A stretch of 50,747 nt of DNA from Chitinophagales bacterium (GTDB lineage Bacteria > Bacteroidota > Bacteroidia > Chitinophagales > Chitinophagaceae). A program made the translations under genes and the position numbers. The first letter of the stretch is position 1; the number at the start of each line of letters is the position of its first letter. The notes beneath the pieces were generated by a model, which did no database searches, was not told the DNA's origin, and saw only the letters and a list, made by a program, of their open reading frames with translations. Shown piece after piece: positions 8,676 through 17,087 of the stretch. The stretch spans positions 1 to 50,747 of the forward strand of contig JAIXKI010000011.1 of the NCBI GenBank assembly GCA_026936105.1. Reading direction: 5' to 3'.

Positions 8676-9593
8676 TTATTCGGCAGAAATATCCATTTGT
8701 CCGAGTATTTTATTCAATTCTTCCATTGAGTAGTATTCAATAATGATCTGGCCTCCGCCTTTGCTGCTGTGCTTCAGCTTTACCCGGGTACTGAAATGGG
8801 ATGCTAATTTATCTTCAATTTTACGGAACGGAGAGGAGAGCTGGCTTTTTGAAGCTTTTTTAACAGCTCCGTGTTGCCGGTAAAGATTGCGCACCAGTGC
8901 TTCGGTCTGGCGGACAGAAAGGTCTCTGTTTTTGATCTCGTTATAGATGTAGAGTTGTTTATCCACAGTATCCACGTTGATCAAAGCCCGTGCATGGCCC
9001 ATGCTCAGTTCGCCTTTACGTACTGCGATTTGAATATCGGGAGGTAATTTCAGCAGGCGGATGAAATTGGAAACGGTGCTTCTGTCTTTCCCCATTCTTT
9101 CCGCCACCTGCTCCTGGGAATAGTCAAGTTCATCCATCATCCGTTTGTAGCTGAGTGAGATCTCCATTGCATTCAGATCTTCACGCTGCAAATTTTCCAA
9201 TAGGGCCAGCTCCAGCAACTGATCATCATTTGCCTGACGGATATACGCCGGAATGTCTTTCAATCCTGCAATCTTTGCGGCACGCCAACGCCGTTCTCCG
9301 GAGATCAGGCGGTATTTCCCAGAAGGGAGTTTGGAAACGGTGACCGGTTGGATCACATCATGTGTTTTAATGGATGAAGCCAGTTCCTGTAAACTGTGCT
9401 CATCAAAATCATGACGGGGCTGATGCGGGTTGGTTTCGATGTCGGCAACGGGAATGCGATTGATGTTGGTTGCATTTTCCACCACGGCCGACTTCAAAGC
9501 CCCGCTGCTTGTTTTCAGGTCAGCATCTATACTTTGCAACAAGGAACGGATCCCTTTTCCCAATGCTTCTTTATTTTGTTTCGGGTTGATCAT
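8676..9593 (-). CDS. parB: ParB/Spo0J chromosome-partitioning protein
   Basis: ParB binds parS sites and loads the segregation complex using CTP. The 305-residue protein (ATG at 9593; a TTG one codon upstream is less likely) has the N-terminal CTP-switch domain with NPHQPRHDF, the GERRWRAAK motif that contacts the nucleotide, and a helix-turn-helix (SQEQVAERMGKDRSTVSNFI). A C-terminal dimerisation region ends the protein. It follows parA after 113 bases and is coupled to the DUF5683 gene. I found no palindromic parS-like site (TGTTTCACGTGAAACA type) in the window. Confidence 0.94.
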   Translation of the reverse strand: MINPKQNKEALGKGIRSLLQSIDADLKTSSGALKSAVVENATNINRIPVADIETNPHQPRHDFDEHSLQELASSIKTHDVIQPVTVSKLPSGKYRLISGERRWRAAKIAGLKDIPAYIRQANDDQLLELALLENLQREDLNAMEISLSYKRMMDELDYSQEQVAERMGKDRSTVSNFIRLLKLPPDIQIAVRKGELSMGHARALINVDTVDKQLYIYNEIKNRDLSVRQTEALVRNLYRQHGAVKKASKSQLSSPFRKIEDKLASHFSTRVKLKHSSKGGGQIIIEYYSMEELNKILGQMDISAE

Positions 9594-9706
9594 CAAAGGT
9601 TATTAATTAGGCGTTTCTTGTTGTCAAAAATAGTGAAATGCTGAATGCCGGATGCATAATGTTGAACTCCGGGGGCTCAATGTTTTTTACCTTTTGCGTT
9701 ACGCTT

Positions 9707-10510
9707 TTATATTTCAAGTATTCTTTCTTTCTGCTTGATCTTTGTCATATCATTCTTTTGCAGTATCTCTTTGGCAAGATTAAGGTAATTCATGGCGCCC
9801 TTACTGTTTCCGTCATATAAAACTACAGGTTTGCCGACGCTTGGCGCTTCAGCCAGTCTTGCATTGCGGTGAATGATAGTGCTGAACACCATTTCATCAA
9901 AATGTCTTCTTACTTCGCTGACCACCTGGTTACTCAGCCGCAGACGGCCATCATACATGGTCATTAAGATTCCTTCCACTTCAAGGGAAGTATTCAACCG
10001 GCTTTGAACGATCTTGATTGTGTTCAATAATTTTCCCAATCCTTCCAGCGCAAAGAATTCACATTGCACCGGAACGATCACCGAATCGGCAGCAGTGAGT
10101 GCATTCACGGTGATCAGGCCCAGGGATGGAGAGCAGTCAATGATGATGAAGTCATAATCATCTTTCACTTCCTGTAAAATATTTTTCAACACTGATTCCC
10201 TGTTGGGATAATTGATCATTTCTATTTCAGCACCTACCAGGTCAATATGGGAAGGGATCAGGTCCAGGTTGGGGATCTCACTTTTCAGGATTACATCTTT
10301 TGCCTTGGCCTCGTTCACCATACAATTATACAGGCTGTTGGTAATGTTGTGAAGATCAAATCCCACACCCGTGGTGCTGTTGGCCTGTGGATCGGCATCC
10401 ACTAATAATGTTTTGAATTCAAGTACGGCAAAACTTGCTGCGAGATTGATGGCAGTGGTGGTTTTTCCCACTCCGCCTTTTTGATTTGCTACTCCGATGA
10501 TTCTACCCAT
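9707..10510 (-). CDS. parA: ParA/Soj chromosome-partitioning ATPase
   Basis: The 267-residue protein is a deviant Walker-A ATPase: QKGGVGKTTTAINLA (residues 9-23) holds the signature lysine, and Walker B appears as FIIIDCSPSLG. It drives ParB-parS movement on the nucleoid. The sequence is full length for the chromosomal Soj type, with no N-terminal extension of the plasmid type. It starts 13 bases after the MBL hydrolase gene and precedes parB. Confidence 0.95.
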   Translation of the reverse strand: MGRIIGVANQKGGVGKTTTAINLAASFAVLEFKTLLVDADPQANSTTGVGFDLHNITNSLYNCMVNEAKAKDVILKSEIPNLDLIPSHIDLVGAEIEMINYPNRESVLKNILQEVKDDYDFIIIDCSPSLGLITVNALTAADSVIVPVQCEFFALEGLGKLLNTIKIVQSRLNTSLEVEGILMTMYDGRLRLSNQVVSEVRRHFDEMVFSTIIHRNARLAEAPSVGKPVVLYDGNSKGAMNYLNLAKEILQKNDMTKIKQKERILEI

Positions 10511-10523
10511 TCGTTTCAGGTTA

Positions 10524-11204
10524 TTATAAAGTAATTGATTTTCCTATTTCCACTAAATGCAGCCGGCAACCGGCGTCGGCAAATGCTTTTTTCACTTTAT
10601 CGTGATCTATTTTAATGAATCCGAAAGTGTCATAATGCACTCCGACAATGTTGTTGCATCCTATCATCTCTGCTGCACTGATGGCATCTGTATAGCCCAT
10701 GGTAAAATTGTCGCCTATCGGTAAAACGGCAAAATTTAGTTTTACCCATTTTGCTATCAATTGCATGTCCATGGTAAGACCTGTATCACCGCTATAGTAA
10801 AAATTCCCTTCTTTACTGTAGATAATGAATCCCATGGCGCTGCCGCCATAACTTCCGTCAGGTAAATTGCTGCTATGCTGTGCCACCACACATTTTATCG
10901 TAAAATCTCCGAAATCCCATTTTCCGCCGATATTCATGGGATGTGTGTCAGCGATCCCGTGTTTATTCAGCCATTCGGCGATCTCAAATATTCCGATCAC
11001 TTTTGCTCCGGTCTTGCGGGCAATAGTAATACAATCGGCAATATGATCACTGTGCCCATGTGATATTAATATATAATCTGCTTTAATGTCAGATACTTTG
11101 ATGCTTTTGGCCAAATCATTCGGAGTGATGAAAGGATCGAAGAGTAAATGTTTTCCGTTTACTTCCACTGAAAAGCATGACTGGCCGTAATAAGTGAGTT
11201 TCAT
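10524..11204 (-). CDS. UPF0173-type metal-dependent hydrolase (metallo-beta-lactamase fold)
   Basis: The product has 226 residues from the ATG at 11204 (MKLTYYGQSC). A longer open frame to 11342 would run into the divergent metallophosphoesterase gene and begins with sequence unlike the family, so it is not used. The metal-binding motif SHGHSDHIAD (HxHxDH), the ligand VVAQHSS, and the SGDTGLTMDM segment are in place. UPF0173 proteins are cytoplasmic MBL hydrolases of unsettled substrate. A CAAAAATA box (TATTTTTG on the minus strand, 11223-11230) just upstream may be its promoter -7 element. The gene heads the par cluster. Confidence 0.9.
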   Translation of the reverse strand: MKLTYYGQSCFSVEVNGKHLLFDPFITPNDLAKSIKVSDIKADYILISHGHSDHIADCITIARKTGAKVIGIFEIAEWLNKHGIADTHPMNIGGKWDFGDFTIKCVVAQHSSNLPDGSYGGSAMGFIIYSKEGNFYYSGDTGLTMDMQLIAKWVKLNFAVLPIGDNFTMGYTDAISAAEMIGCNNIVGVHYDTFGFIKIDHDKVKKAFADAGCRLHLVEIGKSITL

Positions 11205-11286
11205 ATGCAAGAACTTTTTTTGCAAAAATACGTCATCATAAAAATAGTGATGAGAGTCGCTGTGGATCTTTAATTTTGAACCTGCT

Positions 11287-12534
11287 ATGCGGAATTCTCC
11301 TTTTTGGTGGATAATGATGGGCCTGATGGTGCTGATAGACATTTATGTGTTTCAGGTGGTAAAAAGTCTTTCTCACTCCACCGGCCCCAAGACCAAACTG
11401 GTGATTTATTCATTATACTGGACCATTTCTATAGTTGCGATCATAATATTGATCATTCTTCCCCGTCTTCAGTTTGAACACCAGGCCAAGCTCATTAAAA
11501 CAAGCATTTTTGCCATCATTGTCGGTTTATTCCTGGCAAAACTGGCTGCATCATTTTTCTTTTTTATTGATGATATCAGGCGTGCTATTCAATGGGTGGT
11601 GGAAAAATCATTTCTTTCTCCAAAAGCAGAAGTTGCCAAACAAGGTGAGGGGATCAGCAGATCGGTTTTTCTGAATTGGATGGGACTTGCATTCGGTGGC
11701 GGATTATTCGGGACTTTTATTTATGGCTTCGGAAACAAATACCGTTACCAGGTGATGCGGAGCAAACTTGCGTTCCCGAATTTACCGGCTTCTTTCAAAG
11801 GCCTTAAAATAATTCAGATCGCTGACATACACTCGGGAAGTTTTACCGATAAGAAAGCCGTAGAGAAAGGAGTGAACAAGATTCTGAAAGAAAAACCGGA
11901 CATCGTGCTTTTTGTCGGCGATCTTGTGAATAATGTTGCGGATGAGATGCAGGATTACATGGATGTGTTTGGCAGAATAAAAGCTCCGATGGGAGTGTAT
12001 TCTACGCTCGGTAATCATGATTACGGTGATTATGTGCAATGGGACAGTCCCGAAGAAAAAAAGATCAATCTGGAAAGATTAAAACAAACCCATGCAGATC
12101 TTGGCTGGAGGTTGTTGATGAATGAACACATCATTCTGGAAAGAGGTGAGGATAAGATTGCCCTGATCGGTGTGGAGAACTGGAGCGCCAAAGCAAGGTT
12201 TCCGAAATATGGTGATCTTAAGAAAGCATACACCGGAGCGGAAAGCTATCCCTTTAAGATATTGATGAGCCATGATCCTTCTCATTGGGATGCAGAGGTG
12301 AGGACCTCTTATCCCGATGTTGACCTGATGCTGTCGGGCCATACTCATGGCATGCAGTTCGGTGTGGAAATGCCGGGATTCAAATGGAGCCCTGTCCAGT
12401 ATATTTATAAACAATGGGCAGGATTATATGAAGAAGGAGATCAGAAACTTTATGTGAACCGCGGATACGGATTCATCGGCTACCCCGGACGGGTCGGTAT
12501 TTTGCCTGAGATCACTGTTTTGGAACTGGTTTAG
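11287..12534 (+). CDS. Membrane-anchored metallophosphoesterase (YaeI type)
   Basis: The 415-residue protein has about four hydrophobic segments in residues 1-150, then a calcineurin-like phosphoesterase domain. The domain contains the metal-binding motifs IADIHSGS (D-x-H), VGDLVNN (GD), GNHDYGDY (GNHD), MSHDP (H) and SGHTHGMQFG (GHTH), all intact. Family members of this layout hydrolyse phosphodiesters near the membrane; the natural substrate is not known. It is divergent from the MBL hydrolase gene with an 82-base spacer. A TAATTTTG box sits at 11271-11278, very close to the ATG. Confidence 0.9.
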   Translation: MRNSPFWWIMMGLMVLIDIYVFQVVKSLSHSTGPKTKLVIYSLYWTISIVAIIILIILPRLQFEHQAKLIKTSIFAIIVGLFLAKLAASFFFFIDDIRRAIQWVVEKSFLSPKAEVAKQGEGISRSVFLNWMGLAFGGGLFGTFIYGFGNKYRYQVMRSKLAFPNLPASFKGLKIIQIADIHSGSFTDKKAVEKGVNKILKEKPDIVLFVGDLVNNVADEMQDYMDVFGRIKAPMGVYSTLGNHDYGDYVQWDSPEEKKINLERLKQTHADLGWRLLMNEHIILERGEDKIALIGVENWSAKARFPKYGDLKKAYTGAESYPFKILMSHDPSHWDAEVRTSYPDVDLMLSGHTHGMQFGVEMPGFKWSPVQYIYKQWAGLYEEGDQKLYVNRGYGFIGYPGRVGILPEITVLELV

Positions 12535-12767
12535 ATCATTTTCTCTCTACATTTGTTTTCCTGATCTCTTATGAGCGTTTTTATTGCAGTTAAAATGTTA
12601 ACGCCCGCTTTCAATTTTGTTTTTAGAAAATTTTTACAACTGCGAAACAATATAAATTCTTTCTGTCTGTTTCAATGATAAGCCTGTCTTTGTAGTTAAG
12701 GGAATTTAACAAGGGGCAGGACCCTCTGGCACTATACTTGGATTTTTTGAACCCAAAAACAAAATTT

Positions 12768-13361
12768 ATGAAAACGAAACCTCTCTTTATTATTGTTGCA
12801 TTATTTCTTGCACAGTCTGCCATGGCTCAGTTCCATCTGGGAATAAAAGGTGGAGCCAATATCATGAAAATGGACGGCGAGTCTTTCAAAGACAAATTTG
12901 AATATGGCTATCATCTTGGTGGGTTTATGGAAATCGGGCTTGGGCGCAAATGGAGTATGCAGCCTGAAGTTTTGTTCAATCAATTCGCAACAACGGTGGA
13001 CAGCAACTTCAATCATATTTATGAGAATGTGTTCAATCCTGCTTACCGGAAAGATGTGAAGTTGAATTATATTTCTATACCCATTTTACTCAACTATAAA
13101 TTGATTGGCAATTTTGTTTCTCTACAGGCAGGCCCGCAATTTGGCGTACTGATGAATCAGAATAAAAACCTGCTTCAAAACGGAGGCGAAGCATTTTCAC
13201 ATGGCGACCTTACCTTGCTGGGTGGCGTTCAGGTAAAAGTGGCCGCATTACGCATCACGGGCCGTTATGGTATCGGGCTTAAAAATCTTAATGATATTGA
13301 CAACCAGGATAAATGGACATCGCAGGGATTCCAGGTTTCGTTAGGTCTTTCCATTCTATAA
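12768..13361 (+). CDS. Outer membrane beta-barrel protein (PorT-like family)
   Basis: The product has 197 residues from the ATG at 12768. An upstream TTG start would place ten residues before the signal peptide and is rejected. The signal peptide is cleaved near residue 21 (AMAQ). The mature part begins FHLGIKGGAN and continues in amphipathic strands ending with an aromatic-free hydrophobic strand (QVSLGLSIL), as in PF13568 small barrels of Bacteroidota. Function is not known beyond location in the outer membrane. A clear terminator follows 24 bases after the stop. Confidence 0.85.
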   Translation: MKTKPLFIIVALFLAQSAMAQFHLGIKGGANIMKMDGESFKDKFEYGYHLGGFMEIGLGRKWSMQPEVLFNQFATTVDSNFNHIYENVFNPAYRKDVKLNYISIPILLNYKLIGNFVSLQAGPQFGVLMNQNKNLLQNGGEAFSHGDLTLLGGVQVKVAALRITGRYGIGLKNLNDIDNQDKWTSQGFQVSLGLSIL

Positions 13362-13384
13362 TAAGAAAAGCTACAGTTGGTTTT

Positions 13385-13414
13385 ATCCCCTCTATTCCTG
13401 GAGGGGATTTTTTT
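13385..13414 (+). terminator. Intrinsic terminator after the outer-membrane barrel gene
   Basis: An 8-bp stem (ATCCCCTC, 13385-13392, with GAGGGGAT, 13401-13408) with an 8-base loop is followed by a run of Ts. Confidence 0.88.
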
Positions 13415-13537
13415 ATGTTGTAATGTATTTGCGGATTACCGAAAATACAACCTGTTGCAATTCAGCTGGCTTTACTGTCAGTAATTGATGGCAGGCACGA
13501 ATCTTGACTACTATACTTTCCCTTCGTATTTTCGCCG

Positions 13538-13552
13538 TCCGCCGCAGGCGGA
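13538..13552. repeat. GC-rich palindrome in the lon leader
   Basis: TCCGCC-GCA-GGCGGA forms a 6-bp stem with a three-base loop, 28 bases before the lon ATG. GC-rich palindromes of this kind are dispersed extragenic repeats in many Chitinophagaceae genomes. If transcribed it would form a hairpin in the lon 5' leader. Confidence 0.5.
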
Positions 13553-13580
13553 TGACATATTGTCTAAAGAAGAAAGTTAT

Positions 13581-15986
13581 ATGAGTTTTGAAAATTTTTT
13601 GTTGAAGCCTGAAGAAGAGATGGATTTCCTGCCCATTATCCCGTTGAATGAAAACGAGCACGAAAACCCAAATGGTATTGAAGTTCCTGCTGAAATAGCT
13701 TTGCTTCCACTGCGCAACACAGTTCTTTTTCCAGGAGTGGTACTGCCCATCACGGTAGGCAGGGATAAAAGCATAAAAGCAGTGAATGATGCTTATAAAG
13801 CTGACAAATTGATCGGAGTCATTGCACAAAAAGACAGTAATATAGAAGACCCGGAGGTCAAGGATCTGGAACAGACGGGTACGGTTGCCAAGATCGTAAA
13901 GCAGATAAAGATGCCGGATGGAGGCACAACGGTAATCATTCAGGGAAAAGCAAGATTCATGGTGGAATCCGTCATCGTATCAGAGCCTTATTTCAAAGCA
14001 AGGATCAAAAAGCTGGAAGAAAGTGAAGCTCCGAAAGATCCCGATTTTGAAGCATACGTTGCCAATATCAAAGATCTTGCAACAGAAATTATTCAGCTTT
14101 CTCCGAATATTCCCACCGAAGCATCTATTATTTTACGCAATATTGAAAATCCTTCTTTCCTCATCCATTTTATTTCAAGTAACCTGAATGTTGAGTTGAA
14201 GGAAAAACAAAAATTACTGGAGATAGACCAGATCAGGGAAAGGGCAGATCTTTTGATGAAGCTGCTTCAGAAAGAATTACAATTTGCTGAGCTGAAGAAT
14301 AAAGTTACAAATAAAACAAAAGCGGAGCTGGACAAGCAGCAGCGGGAATATTTTCTGCAGCAGCAGATGAAAAGCATTAAAGAGGAATTAGGCGGAGATT
14401 CCAATTTGCAGGAAGTAAAAGAAATGCAGAAAAAAGCCGAAACCAAAAAATGGCCTAAGGCTGCAAAAGAAATGTTTCAGAAAGGAATTGAAAAACTGGA
14501 GCGGATGCATCCCAGCACTCCTGATTATTCCGTAGTGTACAATCACCTCGACCTCATGCTCGATCTTCCCTGGGAAGAATATACAGAAGATCATTACGAC
14601 CTGATGAAAGCAAAGAAAACCTTGGATAAGGATCATTACGGAATGAACAAGATCAAAGAAAGGATCCTGGAATATCTTGCTGTATTGAAATTGAAAGGAG
14701 ACATGAAAAGCCCGATCCTGTGTTTTGTCGGCCCTCCGGGGATCGGTAAAACTTCTTTGGGCAGAAGTATTGCCTCCGCCATCGGAAGAAAATACATACG
14801 ACTCAGCCTGGGGGGACTTCATGACGAAAGTGAGATCCGGGGGCATCGTAAGACATATATCGGTGCCATGCCGGGAAGGATACTTCAATCCATCCGTAAA
14901 GTAAAATCATCGAACCCTGTGATGATCCTTGATGAAGTTGATAAAGTGGGTAGTGATTTCCGGGGTGATCCGAGCAGCGCTTTGCTGGAAGTGCTGGACC
15001 CTGAACAAAATCATACTTTTTATGACAACTATCTTGAACTGGAATATAACCTGAGCAAGGTTTTATTCATCGCAACGGCAAACAGCATTCAGAATATTCA
15101 GCCGGCTCTGAGAGATCGTTTGGAAATCATTGATCTTAGCGGTTATGCTGTTGAGGAAAAAATTGAGATTGCTAAAAGGCACCTGGTGCCCAAGCAAAAA
15201 GATCTGCATGGACTGAAGAGCAGCAATTTTAAAATAAGTGACAAGGTCCTTGAAAAAATCATTCAGGATTATACAAGAGAAAGCGGAGTGCGGGAATTGG
15301 ACAGGCAACTGGCTTCCATCATGCGGTATCAGGCAAAACAGATGGCGCTGAAAGGAAAACTGAAACCAACGATCACCGAAGCGGATCTTGAGAAGATACT
15401 GGGCAAGCCGAAATACAGCAATGAAATTTATAAAACGGCAAATATGCCGGGAGTTGCCGTTGGGCTTGCATGGACCTATGTTGGTGGAGATATTTTATTT
15501 ATTGAAACAAGCCTGAGTGATGGAAAAGGTGATTTGAAACTGACGGGAAACCTGGGAAATGTAATGAAAGAAAGCGCCAGCACTGCATTGACCTATCTTC
15601 AGTCCAATGCTAATAAATATGGGATTGATCCGAAACTTTTTGAAAAAAAGAACATCCATATACATGTGCCTGAAGGAGCGGTGCCCAAAGACGGACCCAG
15701 TGCAGGCATTACCATGATGACTTCGATCGCTTCAGCATTCACCAGGAAAAAGGTGAAACCATTCCTCGCCATGACCGGTGAGATCACCCTGAGAGGGCAG
15801 GTATTGCCGGTGGGAGGCATCAAGGAAAAAGTGCTGGCGGCAAAAAGAGCCGGATTGAAAGAGATCATACTTTGCTCGCAAAATGAAAAAGATGTCTCAG
15901 AGATCGAATCTGATTTTATCAAAGGCATCAAATTTCATTATGTGAAAAATATGAGCCAGGTACTGGAACTCGCCCTGCAAGGCTGA
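13581..15986 (+). CDS. lon: Lon ATP-dependent protease
   Basis: Lon degrades misfolded and regulatory proteins in the cytoplasm. From the ATG at 13581 the product has 801 residues; an open frame reaches back to 13485 but includes the leader palindrome and non-conserved sequence. Domains in order: LON substrate-binding domain (ILPL-type block LLPLRNTVLFPGVV near residue 37), coiled-coil middle, AAA+ module with Walker A GPPGIGKTS and Walker B VMILDEVDK, and the C-terminal protease with Ser-707 (KDGPSAG) and Lys-750 (GGIKEK). It is complete with intact catalytic dyad. A possible promoter TTG-N20-TATTTTCG lies just upstream (about 13504-13534). porQ begins 51 bases after the stop. Confidence 0.96.
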   Translation: MSFENFLLKPEEEMDFLPIIPLNENEHENPNGIEVPAEIALLPLRNTVLFPGVVLPITVGRDKSIKAVNDAYKADKLIGVIAQKDSNIEDPEVKDLEQTGTVAKIVKQIKMPDGGTTVIIQGKARFMVESVIVSEPYFKARIKKLEESEAPKDPDFEAYVANIKDLATEIIQLSPNIPTEASIILRNIENPSFLIHFISSNLNVELKEKQKLLEIDQIRERADLLMKLLQKELQFAELKNKVTNKTKAELDKQQREYFLQQQMKSIKEELGGDSNLQEVKEMQKKAETKKWPKAAKEMFQKGIEKLERMHPSTPDYSVVYNHLDLMLDLPWEEYTEDHYDLMKAKKTLDKDHYGMNKIKERILEYLAVLKLKGDMKSPILCFVGPPGIGKTSLGRSIASAIGRKYIRLSLGGLHDESEIRGHRKTYIGAMPGRILQSIRKVKSSNPVMILDEVDKVGSDFRGDPSSALLEVLDPEQNHTFYDNYLELEYNLSKVLFIATANSIQNIQPALRDRLEIIDLSGYAVEEKIEIAKRHLVPKQKDLHGLKSSNFKISDKVLEKIIQDYTRESGVRELDRQLASIMRYQAKQMALKGKLKPTITEADLEKILGKPKYSNEIYKTANMPGVAVGLAWTYVGGDILFIETSLSDGKGDLKLTGNLGNVMKESASTALTYLQSNANKYGIDPKLFEKKNIHIHVPEGAVPKDGPSAGITMMTSIASAFTRKKVKPFLAMTGEITLRGQVLPVGGIKEKVLAAKRAGLKEIILCSQNEKDVSEIESDFIKGIKFHYVKNMSQVLELALQG

Positions 15987-16037
15987 TCCCCTTTTCTGTT
16001 TTTAAAGACCTATTTTCGTATCGCTTTGAGGATAAGG

Positions 16038-17087
16038 ATGACGATAGGTTTTTTTATGTATGCCGGGACTGTTTTTGCACAAACACTCGGAGGAAACACC
16101 GTTTTTAATTTCCTGAAACTTTCCAATTCACCTCAGTTGACAGCTTTGGGCGGAGTGAATGTCTCAAAGATCTCGGATGATATCGGGCTTGCCGTGAACA
16201 ATCCGGCATTGCTTCAGCCATCCATGCATACGCAGATGAGCGCTGTGTTTAATAGTTTTTATGCGGGGATCAAAGCCTATGGCCTTTCATTAGGATATCA
16301 AAATGAAAAGGTCCATACCAATTTTCTGTGGAGCCTGAATTATTTCAGTTACGGGAACATTCAGCAAACAGATGCTTTAGGAAATGTGCTGGGTTCCCTG
16401 CAGCCAACAGATTGGGTGATGCAGGTATCCGCATCAAGGAAATACATGGAAAAGTGGAATTACGGAGCCACGCTCAAATTCATCAACTCCAATTATGGGA
16501 TTTACCGTGCGAATGGAATAGCCTTGGATGTGGGTGTATTGTATTACGATTCGGCAAAGTTATTTTCGGCATCCATGCTTGCCCGGAATATGGGATTCCA
16601 GTTAAAAAAATATGCCGGCACCGAAGCACAGGATCTGCCTTTCGACCTGGAATTGGGTCTTTCCAAAAGACTGGAAAATGCACCTTTCGGTTTTTCTTTT
16701 ACTGCTCATCATTTGCATCAGTTCGACATCCGCTACAGCGATACAAGTTTTAATAATGAAAACGGTTTTTCAAACGGGAACAGCAGTAAATTCTCCCTGG
16801 ATAAAATATTCCGGCATTTTGTTTTTGCCACTGATATTTACCTCGGAGATAAAGTGGAAGTGAACGTAGGATATAATTATCTCAAAAGGCAGGAACTCAA
16901 TATCGGGAATTCAGGGAACGGCCTTACCGGGTTTTCCATGGGTGTGGCGCTTTTGCTGAAGAAATTGCAAGTAAGATATGCACTGGCAGCTTATCAGAAC
17001 AACACCACTTACAGCCAGTTCGGACTGAATATGAAACTCAACGAATACTTTGGTTTAGGGAAGTTCGGAGAAAAGATCGGATGGTGA
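16038..17087 (+). CDS. porQ: Type IX secretion system protein PorQ
   Basis: PorQ belongs to the outer-membrane part of the type IX secretion system, involved with PorV/PorU/PorZ in attaching exported proteins. The product has 349 residues from the ATG at 16038 (a TTG at 16026 is the alternative), with a signal peptide ending at VFAQ. The mature start GGNTVFNFLKLSNSPQLTALGG is the conserved head of PorQ and related FadL-like barrels, and the rest alternates in beta strands. Its presence implies that the organism exports proteins by this route. The gene follows lon closely, and its 3' end overlaps by 50 bases the convergent sulfatase-like gene. Confidence 0.85.
   Translation: MTIGFFMYAGTVFAQTLGGNTVFNFLKLSNSPQLTALGGVNVSKISDDIGLAVNNPALLQPSMHTQMSAVFNSFYAGIKAYGLSLGYQNEKVHTNFLWSLNYFSYGNIQQTDALGNVLGSLQPTDWVMQVSASRKYMEKWNYGATLKFINSNYGIYRANGIALDVGVLYYDSAKLFSASMLARNMGFQLKKYAGTEAQDLPFDLELGLSKRLENAPFGFSFTAHHLHQFDIRYSDTSFNNENGFSNGNSSKFSLDKIFRHFVFATDIYLGDKVEVNVGYNYLKRQELNIGNSGNGLTGFSMGVALLLKKLQVRYALAAYQNNTTYSQFGLNMKLNEYFGLGKFGEKIGW

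Noticed and set aside
9597-9706. Possible parS or small gene between parA and parB
   Set aside because: There is a CCGGA/TCCGG inverted pairing, but no parS-like TTCACGTGAA core; the open frames are short and of low complexity.
11205-11342. N-terminal extension of the UPF0173 hydrolase
   Set aside because: It overlaps the divergent metallophosphoesterase start and does not resemble the family, which begins MKLTYYGQSC.
12733-12740. TATACTTG as -7 box of the outer-membrane barrel gene
   Set aside because: It has a mismatch to TAnnTTTG and no TTTG at the expected upstream distance.
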